From the NCBI GenBank assembly GCA_020073365.1, contig JAIQFL010000081.1, positions 1 through 42,918 of the forward strand: a stretch of DNA of 42,918 nt, written 5' to 3'. The notes under the pieces are model-generated. The model did no database searches and was not told where the DNA came from. It was given only the letters and a program-made list of their open reading frames with translations. This document shows, piece after piece, positions 31,429 through 39,497 of this stretch. The position numbers and the translations under genes are program-made. Positions within the stretch are counted from its first letter, which is position 1. Each line of letters starts with the position of its first letter. This DNA is from Terriglobia bacterium. GTDB lineage: Bacteria > Acidobacteriota > Terriglobia > Bryobacterales > Bryobacteraceae.

Positions 31429-33411
31429 TCACCCCGAGTAGTTCACCCGCACGTGCGCGGGAAACAGCCCCACAGCCTCTCGTGTGACTCCGGGCAGGCC
31501 ATCCAGGCTGATCTCACGAAGCCGCGGGAGAGCCGCAAGCTGCGCCACGCCCGCATTCGTGAGCCCCGCACACTGCCTGAACTCCAGGCGTTCCAGCGAA
31601 GCCATTCGGCCCAGAATCTCCAGGCTACGATCGGTGATCCTGGTCATGCCCGCGTAGTACGTCTTCAAGCACGACAGACCAACGATGTGCTCCGTAGCCT
31701 TATCGCCGGTCTCCCGGCAATACATGCACCACAACCCTTCGAGGTTCTCGCAGCGGCCCACGTGCCGGAATCCCTCATCGGGCACGTCCATCGGCATGAT
31801 TTCGCGAAGCGCGGGGAAGCGCGGCAGCGTGGACAGCGCCGCGTCGTCCACGTTCTTGCAACTCACGGCGAGGCCGCGAAGCGCCGGCATCGCCGCCAGC
31901 GCGGCGAATCCTCGCCCGCCGAGGTTGGGGCACTCACGGCCCCAGATATATTCGATGGTCCGCGAACGGCTCAGCGCCCGAAAGCCGTCGTCACCAGCCA
32001 CGGCGCCCTGGCCCATCAACATCCGCAAACGGGGGATGGCCGCGATATGACGCATAGCCTCGTCGTCGCAGTGTTGGTCCTGACAGCCCAGAAATCCAAG
32101 GCTGGGTAGATGCCTGAGCGGCTCCAGTCCGGCGGCTGTGAACGCGGGACAGTGCCAGAAGAAGGTGAGCCCGAACAGTCCCTCGAGCCCCGCCAGGCTG
32201 GCGAGCCCCGCGTTGGTGAATGGACCGTCCAGGAGCAGATGATTGGGTTCGGCGTCGGCGCTCATCAATCCATATTTCATCTCGCCGCCGTGCCACGTCT
32301 TGAAGATCGGGAACTGGTGGAGGAGGCTGAGCCCTGCGTCGGTCACGCAGCGTCCGGTCTTGAAGCGGTGGAGATGGCGCTTCCCTGTGAGCGCCCGGAT
32401 GGCGCCATCGCCGGCCGGGGTGCCCATCAGGTTTACGTCTTCGAGCTGATCGCAGAAAGCCAGATTGGCGATGCCCGTGTCGGAGATACCTTGCGTCCAG
32501 GACGTGTGGAACCGCCGCAACTCGGTCAAGTGGCGCAGAGCCTCGAGCCCGCGATCGGTGATCGGACTGGTCCAGCCGCCCAACTCGAGATCCCGTAGCT
32601 GAGGGATCCCGGCCAGGCGCCGGGCGCCTTCGTCGGTGAGTCCCTTCGCGCCGCCGATGTGGAGATGCGTGACATGATCGAGCTGCGGGATGCGCTTCAA
32701 GGCGGCGTCGGTCATCCCACCGGCGCTCAGCCTGGCGATCCGATGCTCCTTCATCAGCGCGATGATCGTGTCCCAGTCCTTCTCGGACTGCGGGCCGCGC
32801 ACGGAAATCCAGCCGTCTTTCCAGTCGATCTTGTAGAACGGTGGTGTCGCGCTCATGAACACGGGAGCCGAACGCGGGTCGCCCGGCGCCTCGGTAACGC
32901 TCTTCACGAACTTCGCCCAACTCTCGAATCCATACGAATGAGCCACCATCTGTTGCGCATCGGACAGGGCGCGATCCGCCGTGCGGGCTTCCGACGCGAA
33001 CCACGTGGTCAGACGCCGCTGCATGTCGAGGGGCTCGTGGTCCCAAGGGAACGAGGTCCCGTAATTCCAGTTGACTTCCCGGACTGCATTTTTGTCGCCG
33101 CCCGAATAGGCCTCGGCAAGATCCTTGGCCAGCCGCTCGAATTGCTCCAGGCCGGACGGCCGCAAGGACTCAATGTGATGCTTGAGGTTCGCCCAACTCT
33201 CAAACCCGTATTCGCGGGCAATCACGAACTGCGCGTCTGCAAGGGCGGCTTTTTGCGAGAGACCTGGGTCGTCGGGCCGCGGGCTGGCCGCGCGAAACCT
33301 CTCCAGCGCGGCGCTTTCACCGGCGCGATATCGCCGCAGCAGTTCCTTGGCTTTTTTGTGAAGTTGTTCCAGCGACGGACGCGCCGGAAGATGCGATGCG
33401 GAATTGGACAT
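31429..33411 (-). CDS. Leucine-rich-repeat protein with two N-terminal YGFESW motifs
   Basis: The 660-residue protein has no signal peptide. The first 175 residues contain SLEQLHKKAKELLRRYRAG, then two copies of a helical motif, QFVIAREYGFESWANLKHHI and QQMVAHSYGFESWAKFVKSV. From about residue 225 to the end there are roughly sixteen leucine-rich repeats of the cysteine-containing/F-box type (LTDEGARRLAGIPQLRDLELGG, LTNAGVAQLAALPRLREISLDG). Such repeats form a curved protein-binding surface. The N-terminal motif recurs in ankyrin- and LRR-containing proteins of soil bacteria, but its role is unknown. AAGGAGATCGTT gives a strong ribosome-binding site. The AraC gene follows 80 nt downstream. 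Confidence 0.82.
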   Translation of the reverse strand: MSNSASHLPARPSLEQLHKKAKELLRRYRAGESAALERFRAASPRPDDPGLSQKAALADAQFVIAREYGFESWANLKHHIESLRPSGLEQFERLAKDLAEAYSGGDKNAVREVNWNYGTSFPWDHEPLDMQRRLTTWFASEARTADRALSDAQQMVAHSYGFESWAKFVKSVTEAPGDPRSAPVFMSATPPFYKIDWKDGWISVRGPQSEKDWDTIIALMKEHRIARLSAGGMTDAALKRIPQLDHVTHLHIGGAKGLTDEGARRLAGIPQLRDLELGGWTSPITDRGLEALRHLTELRRFHTSWTQGISDTGIANLAFCDQLEDVNLMGTPAGDGAIRALTGKRHLHRFKTGRCVTDAGLSLLHQFPIFKTWHGGEMKYGLMSADAEPNHLLLDGPFTNAGLASLAGLEGLFGLTFFWHCPAFTAAGLEPLRHLPSLGFLGCQDQHCDDEAMRHIAAIPRLRMLMGQGAVAGDDGFRALSRSRTIEYIWGRECPNLGGRGFAALAAMPALRGLAVSCKNVDDAALSTLPRFPALREIMPMDVPDEGFRHVGRCENLEGLWCMYCRETGDKATEHIVGLSCLKTYYAGMTRITDRSLEILGRMASLERLEFRQCAGLTNAGVAQLAALPRLREISLDGLPGVTREAVGLFPAHVRVNYSG

Positions 33412-33766
33412 AACGATCTCCTTTCAATAGGCCCGCGTCCGCACGACGGGCTGAAAGAAGATCGAAATGGTACTGCCTGATGGCTCGGTGGGCTCGGCCC
33501 TTTCCCGCGGACTGGAAGCGCCCTTCGCGCTGGTGTCCAATTTAGCGCCCGGGGAGGGGTGAAGTCAACGGCCTCGCGACGAGATCTATCGAGATTCTGC
33601 CTCTTGAGCGGGAAGAAACCGCACACCGAAATCATCGCTAAGCCCCTGAATTGTGGAGAGTCGCCACAGTATCAAAAGATATAGACATAGTGAACTCCTT
33701 TTTCGCACCCGATAAGTGTATATGTGGCGAGTGGACCCCAATATGGGGACGCGCAATGGAGGAAAC
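33412..33766. other. Divergent intergenic region between the LRR gene and the exported-protein cluster
   Basis: These 355 nt hold a candidate minus-strand promoter (33539-33568) for the LRR gene and the ribosome-binding site GGAGG of the plus-strand gene at 33767. The plus-strand AT-rich stretch near 33680-33725 probably contains that gene's promoter, but no well-spaced pair of boxes is clear. I see no RNA gene or repeat. Confidence 0.5.
33539..33568 (-). promoter_or_regulatory. Candidate sigma70 promoter of the LRR gene
   Basis: On the minus strand, TTGACT (33568-33563) is followed after 18 bp by TAAATT (33544-33539). Transcription would start near 33532, giving a leader of about 120 nt before the LRR gene's ATG. 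Confidence 0.45.
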
Positions 33767-34225
33767 ATGAAGAAGTATTTGCCGATGGCGATCGCGGTGG
33801 CGCTGCTGCCAGGGATTCTTCCGGCGCAGCCCCGGCACGGGGGCCCGCCGCCAGGGTCCGAGCGGATGGGCAACATCTCGCGCGTCATCGCCGACTGCGA
33901 GGACCGCACCAACGACTTCAAGAGATCGTTGCGCATGGCGCTGGACCGCAGTTCGCTCAACGACACCAGGCGCGAGGATGAGCTGAACCGGGATGCCAGC
34001 CGGTTGGAGCGCGCGATGAATCGAGTCCGCGAGTCGTGGAACTTCGAACACAATCCGTCCAGGACGCGCCGCTCCGTGGGGGAAGCCATTGCCGTAGGCC
34101 AGGACATCAATCGCACCATGGTCAGGCGGCGGCTCAATCCCGATGTTCAGCGCCAATGGGACATCGTCCGCTCAGAATTGAACCGTCTAGCCGAGGTGTT
34201 TGAGCTGCCGAGAATCCGCTGGTGA
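33767..34225 (+). CDS. Small exported helical protein of unknown function
   Basis: From ATG 33767, preceded by GGAGGAAAC, the product has 152 residues. It has a signal peptide (MKKYLPMAIAVALLPGILPA) and a short Pro/Gly linker. The body is charged and mostly helical (ISRVIADCEDRTNDFKRSLR, DRRLNP-like turns, DIVRSELNRLAEVF), possibly a coiled bundle. I recognise no family. It is the first of three closely spaced genes for exported proteins, with the next start 4 nt after its stop, so they likely form an operon. Confidence 0.72.
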   Translation: MKKYLPMAIAVALLPGILPAQPRHGGPPPGSERMGNISRVIADCEDRTNDFKRSLRMALDRSSLNDTRREDELNRDASRLERAMNRVRESWNFEHNPSRTRRSVGEAIAVGQDINRTMVRRRLNPDVQRQWDIVRSELNRLAEVFELPRIRW

Positions 34226-34229
34226 TGCC

Positions 34230-35003
34230 ATGCGAGCGACCACTCTTGTGGCGGTCCTGATCGTAGGATCGTTTACGGTTTGCCTGCCCGCTGCGCCGCC
34301 GGGGCAAAGCCGGAAGGTCGATATCGAACAGCAATTGCAGGCACAGTATCCGCCGACCAGGCTGGCCGGCGACAAACTGCGGATCACCCAGCCCGGCTCC
34401 GTTCTGGTGGTTCAAATGGATGGCATGTTCGCGAGTCCGATGAATGAGTTTGCCTTCACCAACACCTACAAGGACGGGTGGATCAAGCGCTCTGTCGCCA
34501 GCGCTCTCATTCACGATCCGAAGACGTCGAGGGACTTGCAGGTTGGGGAAAAAGTGTATTTGCTGAAGACCGAGGTCAAGGATTCCGGCATCGTCTTCAG
34601 TGTGCAGTCGTGCATTGCCTGTGATGGGTCCGAGGTGGATCAGGTACAAATGGCCTTCCGGGCGTCGTTGACGTTCCAATTTCCGAAGGGATATTTGGAG
34701 ACCACCGATTTCGCCCAGATCCAACGGGCGATCAGCCAGGTATTCACCTTCGCCGACAGCGGGAGCACCGAAGCGCCGCAGAGTATGGAGTCGCCCGTGC
34801 CCCAGGTCCCGCAACCCGCTCTTCCGCCAAAACCAGCAGCGCCGGCAGAGCCTGCCAGGATCGAGCTGGGACAGACCACAGAGCAGGTGACGGCCAATCT
34901 GGGACAGCCCGACAAGATCGTGAATCTGGGTAGCAAGAAGATCTACATTTACCGGGACCTGAAGATCACGTTTCTAGACGGCAAGGTCCAGGACGTCCAG
35001 TGA
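34230..35003 (+). CDS. Exported protein with BamE/SmpA-like C-terminal domain
   Basis: From ATG 34230 the product has 257 residues: a signal peptide (ending CLPAAP), a beta-rich middle (about 30-170, including ITQPGSVLVVQMDGMFASPM), a Pro-rich linker, and a C-terminal domain of about 47 residues. That domain (IELGQTTEQVTANLGQPDKI, then SKKIYIYRDLKITFLDGKV) resembles the small BamE/SmpA/OmlA fold, in which a short helix packs on a sheet and reads G-x-T-x-x-x-V-x-x-x-LG-x-P. The protein two cysteines CIAC (residues around 132) may be redox or metal sites. The next gene carries the same C-terminal domain on a different body, suggesting a shared partner. Confidence 0.7.
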   Translation: MRATTLVAVLIVGSFTVCLPAAPPGQSRKVDIEQQLQAQYPPTRLAGDKLRITQPGSVLVVQMDGMFASPMNEFAFTNTYKDGWIKRSVASALIHDPKTSRDLQVGEKVYLLKTEVKDSGIVFSVQSCIACDGSEVDQVQMAFRASLTFQFPKGYLETTDFAQIQRAISQVFTFADSGSTEAPQSMESPVPQVPQPALPPKPAAPAEPARIELGQTTEQVTANLGQPDKIVNLGSKKIYIYRDLKITFLDGKVQDVQ

Positions 35004-35042
35004 ACCTCAAGAACGATTGTGACAAGCCATGGGAGAACTGCA

Positions 35043-36956
35043 ATGAATATCCTCCAAATCCGCAAAGCCGTTTCCGGCAGATGGATCGGGGCAGCCGTAG
35101 CGATTCTGTTGTTCGCGTGTTCCGCCATCGTACACGCTCAAGAGGGGAGAGAGCGGAAGAAGAGGGACGCGTCCTCTCCGCCGGCCAGCGACGCCGCCCG
35201 CCCGGCCCCCCGGACACCCCCCGCGGCGGCCAATCCGGGGCCTGGTCCGGCCAGGCAGCAGAATCCCGAGCGGTCCGGTCGTCAGAATCCAGAGCGGCCC
35301 GCGCAACAGCGTGGTGGTGAGGCTGCTCCGCAGAACGCGGGTCACCCCAACCGTCCAGACCCGGGACAAGGCGCTCCGCAGAACGTGGGCCGTCCCAACC
35401 GTCCGGACCCGGGCCAAGGCGCTTCGCAAAATGCCGGCCGCCCCAACCGTCCAGACCCGGGGCAAGCGGCGCCGCAGAACGTGGGTCGTCCCAACCGCCC
35501 GGACCCGGGCCAGGGGGCGCCGCAGAACGTGGGTCGTCCCAACCGCCAGAATGCCGGCCAACCCGCTCGAGACCAGGGCCGGCCTGCTTTTCAGAACTCC
35601 GGCCGCCAGCCGGATTCACCCGGCGGAGGGCGTCCCGGTTCGTCCTATCAGCAGGGAGCGAGAGACTCTGGCCTCCGGCCGCAGGCCATTCGCACATCGA
35701 ACGGTGGAATGGTGCGCCGGGACTCGGGTGGTCGAGTGCGCGAGGTACACACACCTGGAGGCGCGGTGATCACTCACCGGTCAGACGGTTTTCGGCGCGT
35801 CGAGATGGCGCGCCCGGGTAACCGGGTCGTCGTCACCAACTCCCACGGGCGCGGCGGTTACATCCAGCGTCCGCTCATGGTTTCCAACCGGCAGTATATC
35901 CAGCGGACTTACTCTCTGCATGGCGTCTCCTATGCCAGGGTCTATCGGCCAGTGACGTACAGGGGAATGCTCTTGCACGTGTACACTCCGATGCACTACT
36001 ACCGGCCCGCGTTCTACTCGTACGTTTACAACCCGTGGGCCCGGCCAATCGTCTACAACTGGGCGTGGGCCGGAAGGCCCTGGTACGGGTACTACAACAG
36101 CTACTTCACGCCCTATCCGACCTACACGAGCCCCATACTCTGGTTGACCGACTACCTGATTGGGTCCGTGTTAGAGCAGGCTTATGAGGACCGGACGGAG
36201 GGCGCCGGTTTCGCCCTTGCCGGCCAGGCCGGTATTACACCGGATGTGAAGCGGGCGATCGCGGAGGAAATCCGCAGGCAGCTCGATCTGGAGAGGTCCG
36301 AAGGCCAATCGCAGAATGCGGCGTACGGCGACGGTCTGCCCCTGTTTGCCGATAACACCCGCCATGTCTTGGTGGTCTCTAACAGCCTGGAGGTGAGTTC
36401 CAGCGGGGGAGAGTGCATGATCACCGAGGGCGATGTGCTCGAACTCGACGGAGCACCGCCCCCGGACGCGGATACCGCCGATGTAGTAGTGCTGGCGAGT
36501 AAGGGCGCGGACTGCCGCCGGGGTAGCATCGCGTCGGTTCCCACCCAGGAACTGCAGGAAATGCAGAATCAAATGCGCGCGACCATCGACCAGGGTTTGG
36601 CGGACTTCCAGTCCCGCCACGGTCAGAGCGGACTGCCCGCACTGCCTCCCTCGGCAGCGGGCTCCGTGGTGAATGCGTCCTTCGCCGCGAGTGTGACGCC
36701 CGATGCAAACGTGGCTACCGAACTGACCCAGGTGGCGCGGGAAGCCGACCAGGCGGAGCAGGAAGTTGTGAATCAGACGAACGCTCCAGGAAGTTCCGGT
36801 GGGCCTGTTACCATCTCCTTTGGTCAAACCATCGAGGAGGTGGTCGCAATCCTGAGCCAGCCTCAGAAGGTGGTCGATCTCGGAGCCAAGAAGATCTACG
36901 TGTACAAGGACATGAAGATCACCTTCACGGATGGGAGGGTAAGCGACGTTCAGTAA
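35043..36956 (+). CDS. Exported repeat-containing protein with BamE/SmpA-like C-terminal domain
   Basis: From ATG 35043 the product has 637 residues: signal peptide (ending AIVHAQ), a basic Pro/Gln/Asn-rich disordered region with five copies of a 16-residue unit (APQNVGRPNRPDPGQG), and a Tyr/Trp-rich segment (RPAFYSYVYNPWARPIVYNW, PWYGYYNSYFTPYPTYTSP). A putative helical region follows, with KRAIAEEIRRQLDLE and a Cys-containing stretch. The C-terminal BamE/SmpA-like domain (ISFGQTIEEVVAILSQPQKV, GAKKIYVYKDMKITFTDGRV) is nearly the same as that of the preceding gene. The composition suggests a cell-surface or matrix protein. It starts 39 nt after the previous stop, in the same probable operon. 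Confidence 0.72.
   Translation: MNILQIRKAVSGRWIGAAVAILLFACSAIVHAQEGRERKKRDASSPPASDAARPAPRTPPAAANPGPGPARQQNPERSGRQNPERPAQQRGGEAAPQNAGHPNRPDPGQGAPQNVGRPNRPDPGQGASQNAGRPNRPDPGQAAPQNVGRPNRPDPGQGAPQNVGRPNRQNAGQPARDQGRPAFQNSGRQPDSPGGGRPGSSYQQGARDSGLRPQAIRTSNGGMVRRDSGGRVREVHTPGGAVITHRSDGFRRVEMARPGNRVVVTNSHGRGGYIQRPLMVSNRQYIQRTYSLHGVSYARVYRPVTYRGMLLHVYTPMHYYRPAFYSYVYNPWARPIVYNWAWAGRPWYGYYNSYFTPYPTYTSPILWLTDYLIGSVLEQAYEDRTEGAGFALAGQAGITPDVKRAIAEEIRRQLDLERSEGQSQNAAYGDGLPLFADNTRHVLVVSNSLEVSSSGGECMITEGDVLELDGAPPPDADTADVVVLASKGADCRRGSIASVPTQELQEMQNQMRATIDQGLADFQSRHGQSGLPALPPSAAGSVVNASFAASVTPDANVATELTQVAREADQAEQEVVNQTNAPGSSGGPVTISFGQTIEEVVAILSQPQKVVDLGAKKIYVYKDMKITFTDGRVSDVQ
35325..35552 (+). repeat. Five 48-bp in-frame tandem repeats
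   Basis: Units start at 35325, 35373, 35421, 35469 and 35517 (the last truncated after 12 codons) and encode APQNxGRPNRPDPGQG. Copies differ by scattered substitutions, mostly synonymous, so they are not a fresh expansion. They lie within the coding sequence and are not a CRISPR array. Confidence 0.9.
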
Positions 36957-37013
36957 GCGACCGGCCAACGCCGGCTTCTTCTATCTGCGTGGCGTCGCCA
37001 ACACCTTCGAGGA

Positions 37014-37052
37014 CTCGGGGACACGGAACACAGGCAAGAATGCCCGTGTCAC
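37014..37052 (-). repeat. Dispersed palindromic repeat at the 3' end of the spermidine-synthase-like gene
   Basis: The minus strand reads GTGACACGGGCAT followed by TCTTGCCTGTGTT and TGTCCCCGAG, matching the repeat at 17415-17450. The first bases provide the TGA stop of the gene at 37049-39433. GACACGG and CCGTGTC arms could form a terminator-like stem. Confidence 0.75.
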
Positions 37053-39433
37053 TTGGCCAAAACTACGCGGCTGGCGCCGGGCTCCAGGGATGACAAGCCG
37101 TCGGGACGGACGCGGGCCATCACGGCCAGGGCGGCCATGTAAAACAGGCCGCCGATAATCAGCGTCTGGACCAGGCCGAGGTAGATCGCGCAGACCAGCG
37201 CGCCTACGGAACCCAGCACGCTGGAAGCGGCATTCAGGGACCAGGCCCAGCGCACGGATGGGGCGTGCCATTCCTCCAGCCGGTGGAGGGCGGTGGGAAA
37301 CGGCATCCCCATGACGAAGGCCAGCGGCGCGATCAGCAGCACCGTCAACATCATTTTCAAGGACCACGGGAGCCACACCAGGGCGGACAACAGCGAAGAC
37401 ACTACCAATGCCAGAATCGCTGTCAGAATAGCTACGCAGCCGAGAGCCTTGATCAGCCGGCCCTGGTCCTTGCCCAGCACGCGGCGGCTGGCGGCGCTTC
37501 CCAGACCGCTCGAAACCAGCATGGAGAAAATGACCCCCGCCAACGCACTCGTGGGAGAGCCCAGGAAGAGCACGAATTTCTGGATCAGTCCGACTTCGAT
37601 CAGGATATATCCGGCGCCGATGAAGAGGAAGAAGGGCAGAAAGCCGCGGACGCCGTTCTGGCGGGGCAGGCGCGTACCGAGCACCAGCGGCGGCGCCAGC
37701 AAGATCAGAGCGGTGGCAACCACGCTGATCCCCATGAGCCGGAACAGCAGCGGCACGGCCTTGTTGATCTTGAAATCGGCGCTCTCCTCGGAGGCGGTGG
37801 TCAGGAAGGTCCACAGATCGTGCGGCTGCACGGTATAAAAGAAAAACGGGCGGTTGTCGCTGACGGGGCTGATGTCGAACATGTAGTTGCGCTGGTACTC
37901 CTCGGGGTTCGGGCTGTGCAGAAGATCCCAGAACTGGTTCCGAAGCTCGACGCCGGGCAGGTAGATGGCCTGCATTTTGGCGACTGCAAACAACGCCCGC
38001 GCGCGGTCGATATCGGCCCGGCTGAACGGCTTCCGGGATACCAGCACCGTATCCTTGGCGCCCCAGCCCTGGGTCGTCCCCACCCGGCCGACAATGACAT
38101 GTTGCCCAGGTTCGGTCTCGCCCAACTGACCGAGCGCCTCCATGGCCAGCGAGATCAGGCGCAGGGACTCGCGCGGCGGTTCGAAGCCCCAACGGGTGAT
38201 GGCTACCAGGCCATCGTCGGTGAGGTGCGAGAGGTAGTCGCGAAAGGCATCCGTGGTATAGAGGTTGTTCTCGGAGAGCGCGAAAGCGCCGGCGGCGGTG
38301 GAGGCCCAGGTGTCCACCAGGGTCGCCTGGACTACCTGGTACCTGTCAGTGCTGCGGCGCACGAAGCTGCGGCCGTCCTCTGTATAGACATGGACTCCGG
38401 GACGCGAGTAGAGATGGCGGCTGAGGTCGGGGAGTTTCTTCTGCATCACGGTTTCGGCGATGATCGGATTGATCTCGACGGCGGTGATGTCGTGGCTGCC
38501 TGAGGCCAGTGCGCGCGCCACGTCCCAGCCGCCGCCAGGCCCGATGATGAGGGCCTTGGCGCCAGGACGTACGGCATACGCCAGGGAGAAACCGTCCTCC
38601 AGCAGGTCGTGCCGCTCGCTGGGAGTGAGGTGATCCAAATCGTAGTTGAAGATGGCGGTCTCCGCGTCGGCGTCGATCTTGATGGTGTACCGCTGCTCCT
38701 GCGGCAGGTAGATGACGGCAATGCGCGAGAAACTGTTCCACTTCACCCAGGCTTCCGTGGGGAGGGTCTGGCCCTTGGCATGACGCGGTTCGAGCAGGGG
38801 GTGGCGATAGTTGTACGTGAGGAAGGCGACCAGCACCAGGGCCAGCGCGACGCTGCCGGCGCGCCCCGTAACCGAACCGGCCATGCTGTGCCAGACCGCC
38901 GCTGCGACCGCGAAAAAAACCGCGGCCGCGACCACCGTGCTGGGACCGCCAAACCAATCCAGCAGCGGAAGCAGAATCAGGCATCCGCCGGCGGCGCCGA
39001 GCAGGTCGAAGAAGTAGACGCGATTGACGCGCTCCATGGTCGCGGAAATGGTCAGCGAGACGATGGTGCCGGAGACGAAGAACGGCAGGGCGGTGGTGAA
39101 GTAGACCAGCGCGTAATTCCAGAAAGAGAGGCTGTCCCTCTGCGCCAGGATGACGACCAGGGCCAGCACGACGCAGAAGCTGTTGACCGCGCTGAGGCGG
39201 CCGAGGCGCGTGAACAGCGAGCCCTTCCAACCTGCCACCACGTAAGAGAAAACGCCCCCGATGCCCAGGCCGAACAGCGCGATGGAGATGGCCAGGAAGG
39301 CGAAGTGGTAGTAGAAGACCACCGAGAAAATGCGGGTGAGCGACAGTTCCAGGAGCAGAGTCGCCAGCGTCGTGAGGGCTACGCAGAGGTAGACTTCGCG
39401 CCAATGAATCGGGGAAGGTTTCACGGAGGTCAA
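37049..39433 (-). CDS. Membrane-bound spermidine-synthase-like methyltransferase-fold protein
   Basis: The 794-residue protein has at least six membrane segments at the N-terminus (EVYLCVALTTLATLLLELSLTRIF, FAFLAISIALFGLGIGG). A soluble Rossmann domain follows, with ALIIGPGGGWDVARALA, AVEINPIIAE and YTEDGRSFVRR, the S-adenosyl-type nucleotide pocket of spermidine synthase. Another set of membrane segments makes up the last 250 residues. Fused membrane/spermidine-synthase proteins are common in bacteria, and their substrates are mostly unknown. The acidic residue expected for polyamine transfer is not clear here, so aminopropyl transfer is not assured. The start is TTG 39433, with GTG 39424 an alternative. 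A dispersed repeat supplies its stop codon. Confidence 0.78.
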   Translation of the reverse strand: MTSVKPSPIHWREVYLCVALTTLATLLLELSLTRIFSVVFYYHFAFLAISIALFGLGIGGVFSYVVAGWKGSLFTRLGRLSAVNSFCVVLALVVILAQRDSLSFWNYALVYFTTALPFFVSGTIVSLTISATMERVNRVYFFDLLGAAGGCLILLPLLDWFGGPSTVVAAAVFFAVAAAVWHSMAGSVTGRAGSVALALVLVAFLTYNYRHPLLEPRHAKGQTLPTEAWVKWNSFSRIAVIYLPQEQRYTIKIDADAETAIFNYDLDHLTPSERHDLLEDGFSLAYAVRPGAKALIIGPGGGWDVARALASGSHDITAVEINPIIAETVMQKKLPDLSRHLYSRPGVHVYTEDGRSFVRRSTDRYQVVQATLVDTWASTAAGAFALSENNLYTTDAFRDYLSHLTDDGLVAITRWGFEPPRESLRLISLAMEALGQLGETEPGQHVIVGRVGTTQGWGAKDTVLVSRKPFSRADIDRARALFAVAKMQAIYLPGVELRNQFWDLLHSPNPEEYQRNYMFDISPVSDNRPFFFYTVQPHDLWTFLTTASEESADFKINKAVPLLFRLMGISVVATALILLAPPLVLGTRLPRQNGVRGFLPFFLFIGAGYILIEVGLIQKFVLFLGSPTSALAGVIFSMLVSSGLGSAASRRVLGKDQGRLIKALGCVAILTAILALVVSSLLSALVWLPWSLKMMLTVLLIAPLAFVMGMPFPTALHRLEEWHAPSVRWAWSLNAASSVLGSVGALVCAIYLGLVQTLIIGGLFYMAALAVMARVRPDGLSSLEPGASRVVLAK

Positions 39434-39497
39434 TCTCTATGGTACCGTGGCGCCCGGTGGGACAGACGATCGGGTTTTGTTCGTCTGTCAGCTTCAA

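Noticed and set aside
35325..35552. 48-bp direct repeats as a possible CRISPR array
   Set aside because: They are contiguous with no spacers, lie inside a coding sequence and vary mainly at synonymous positions.
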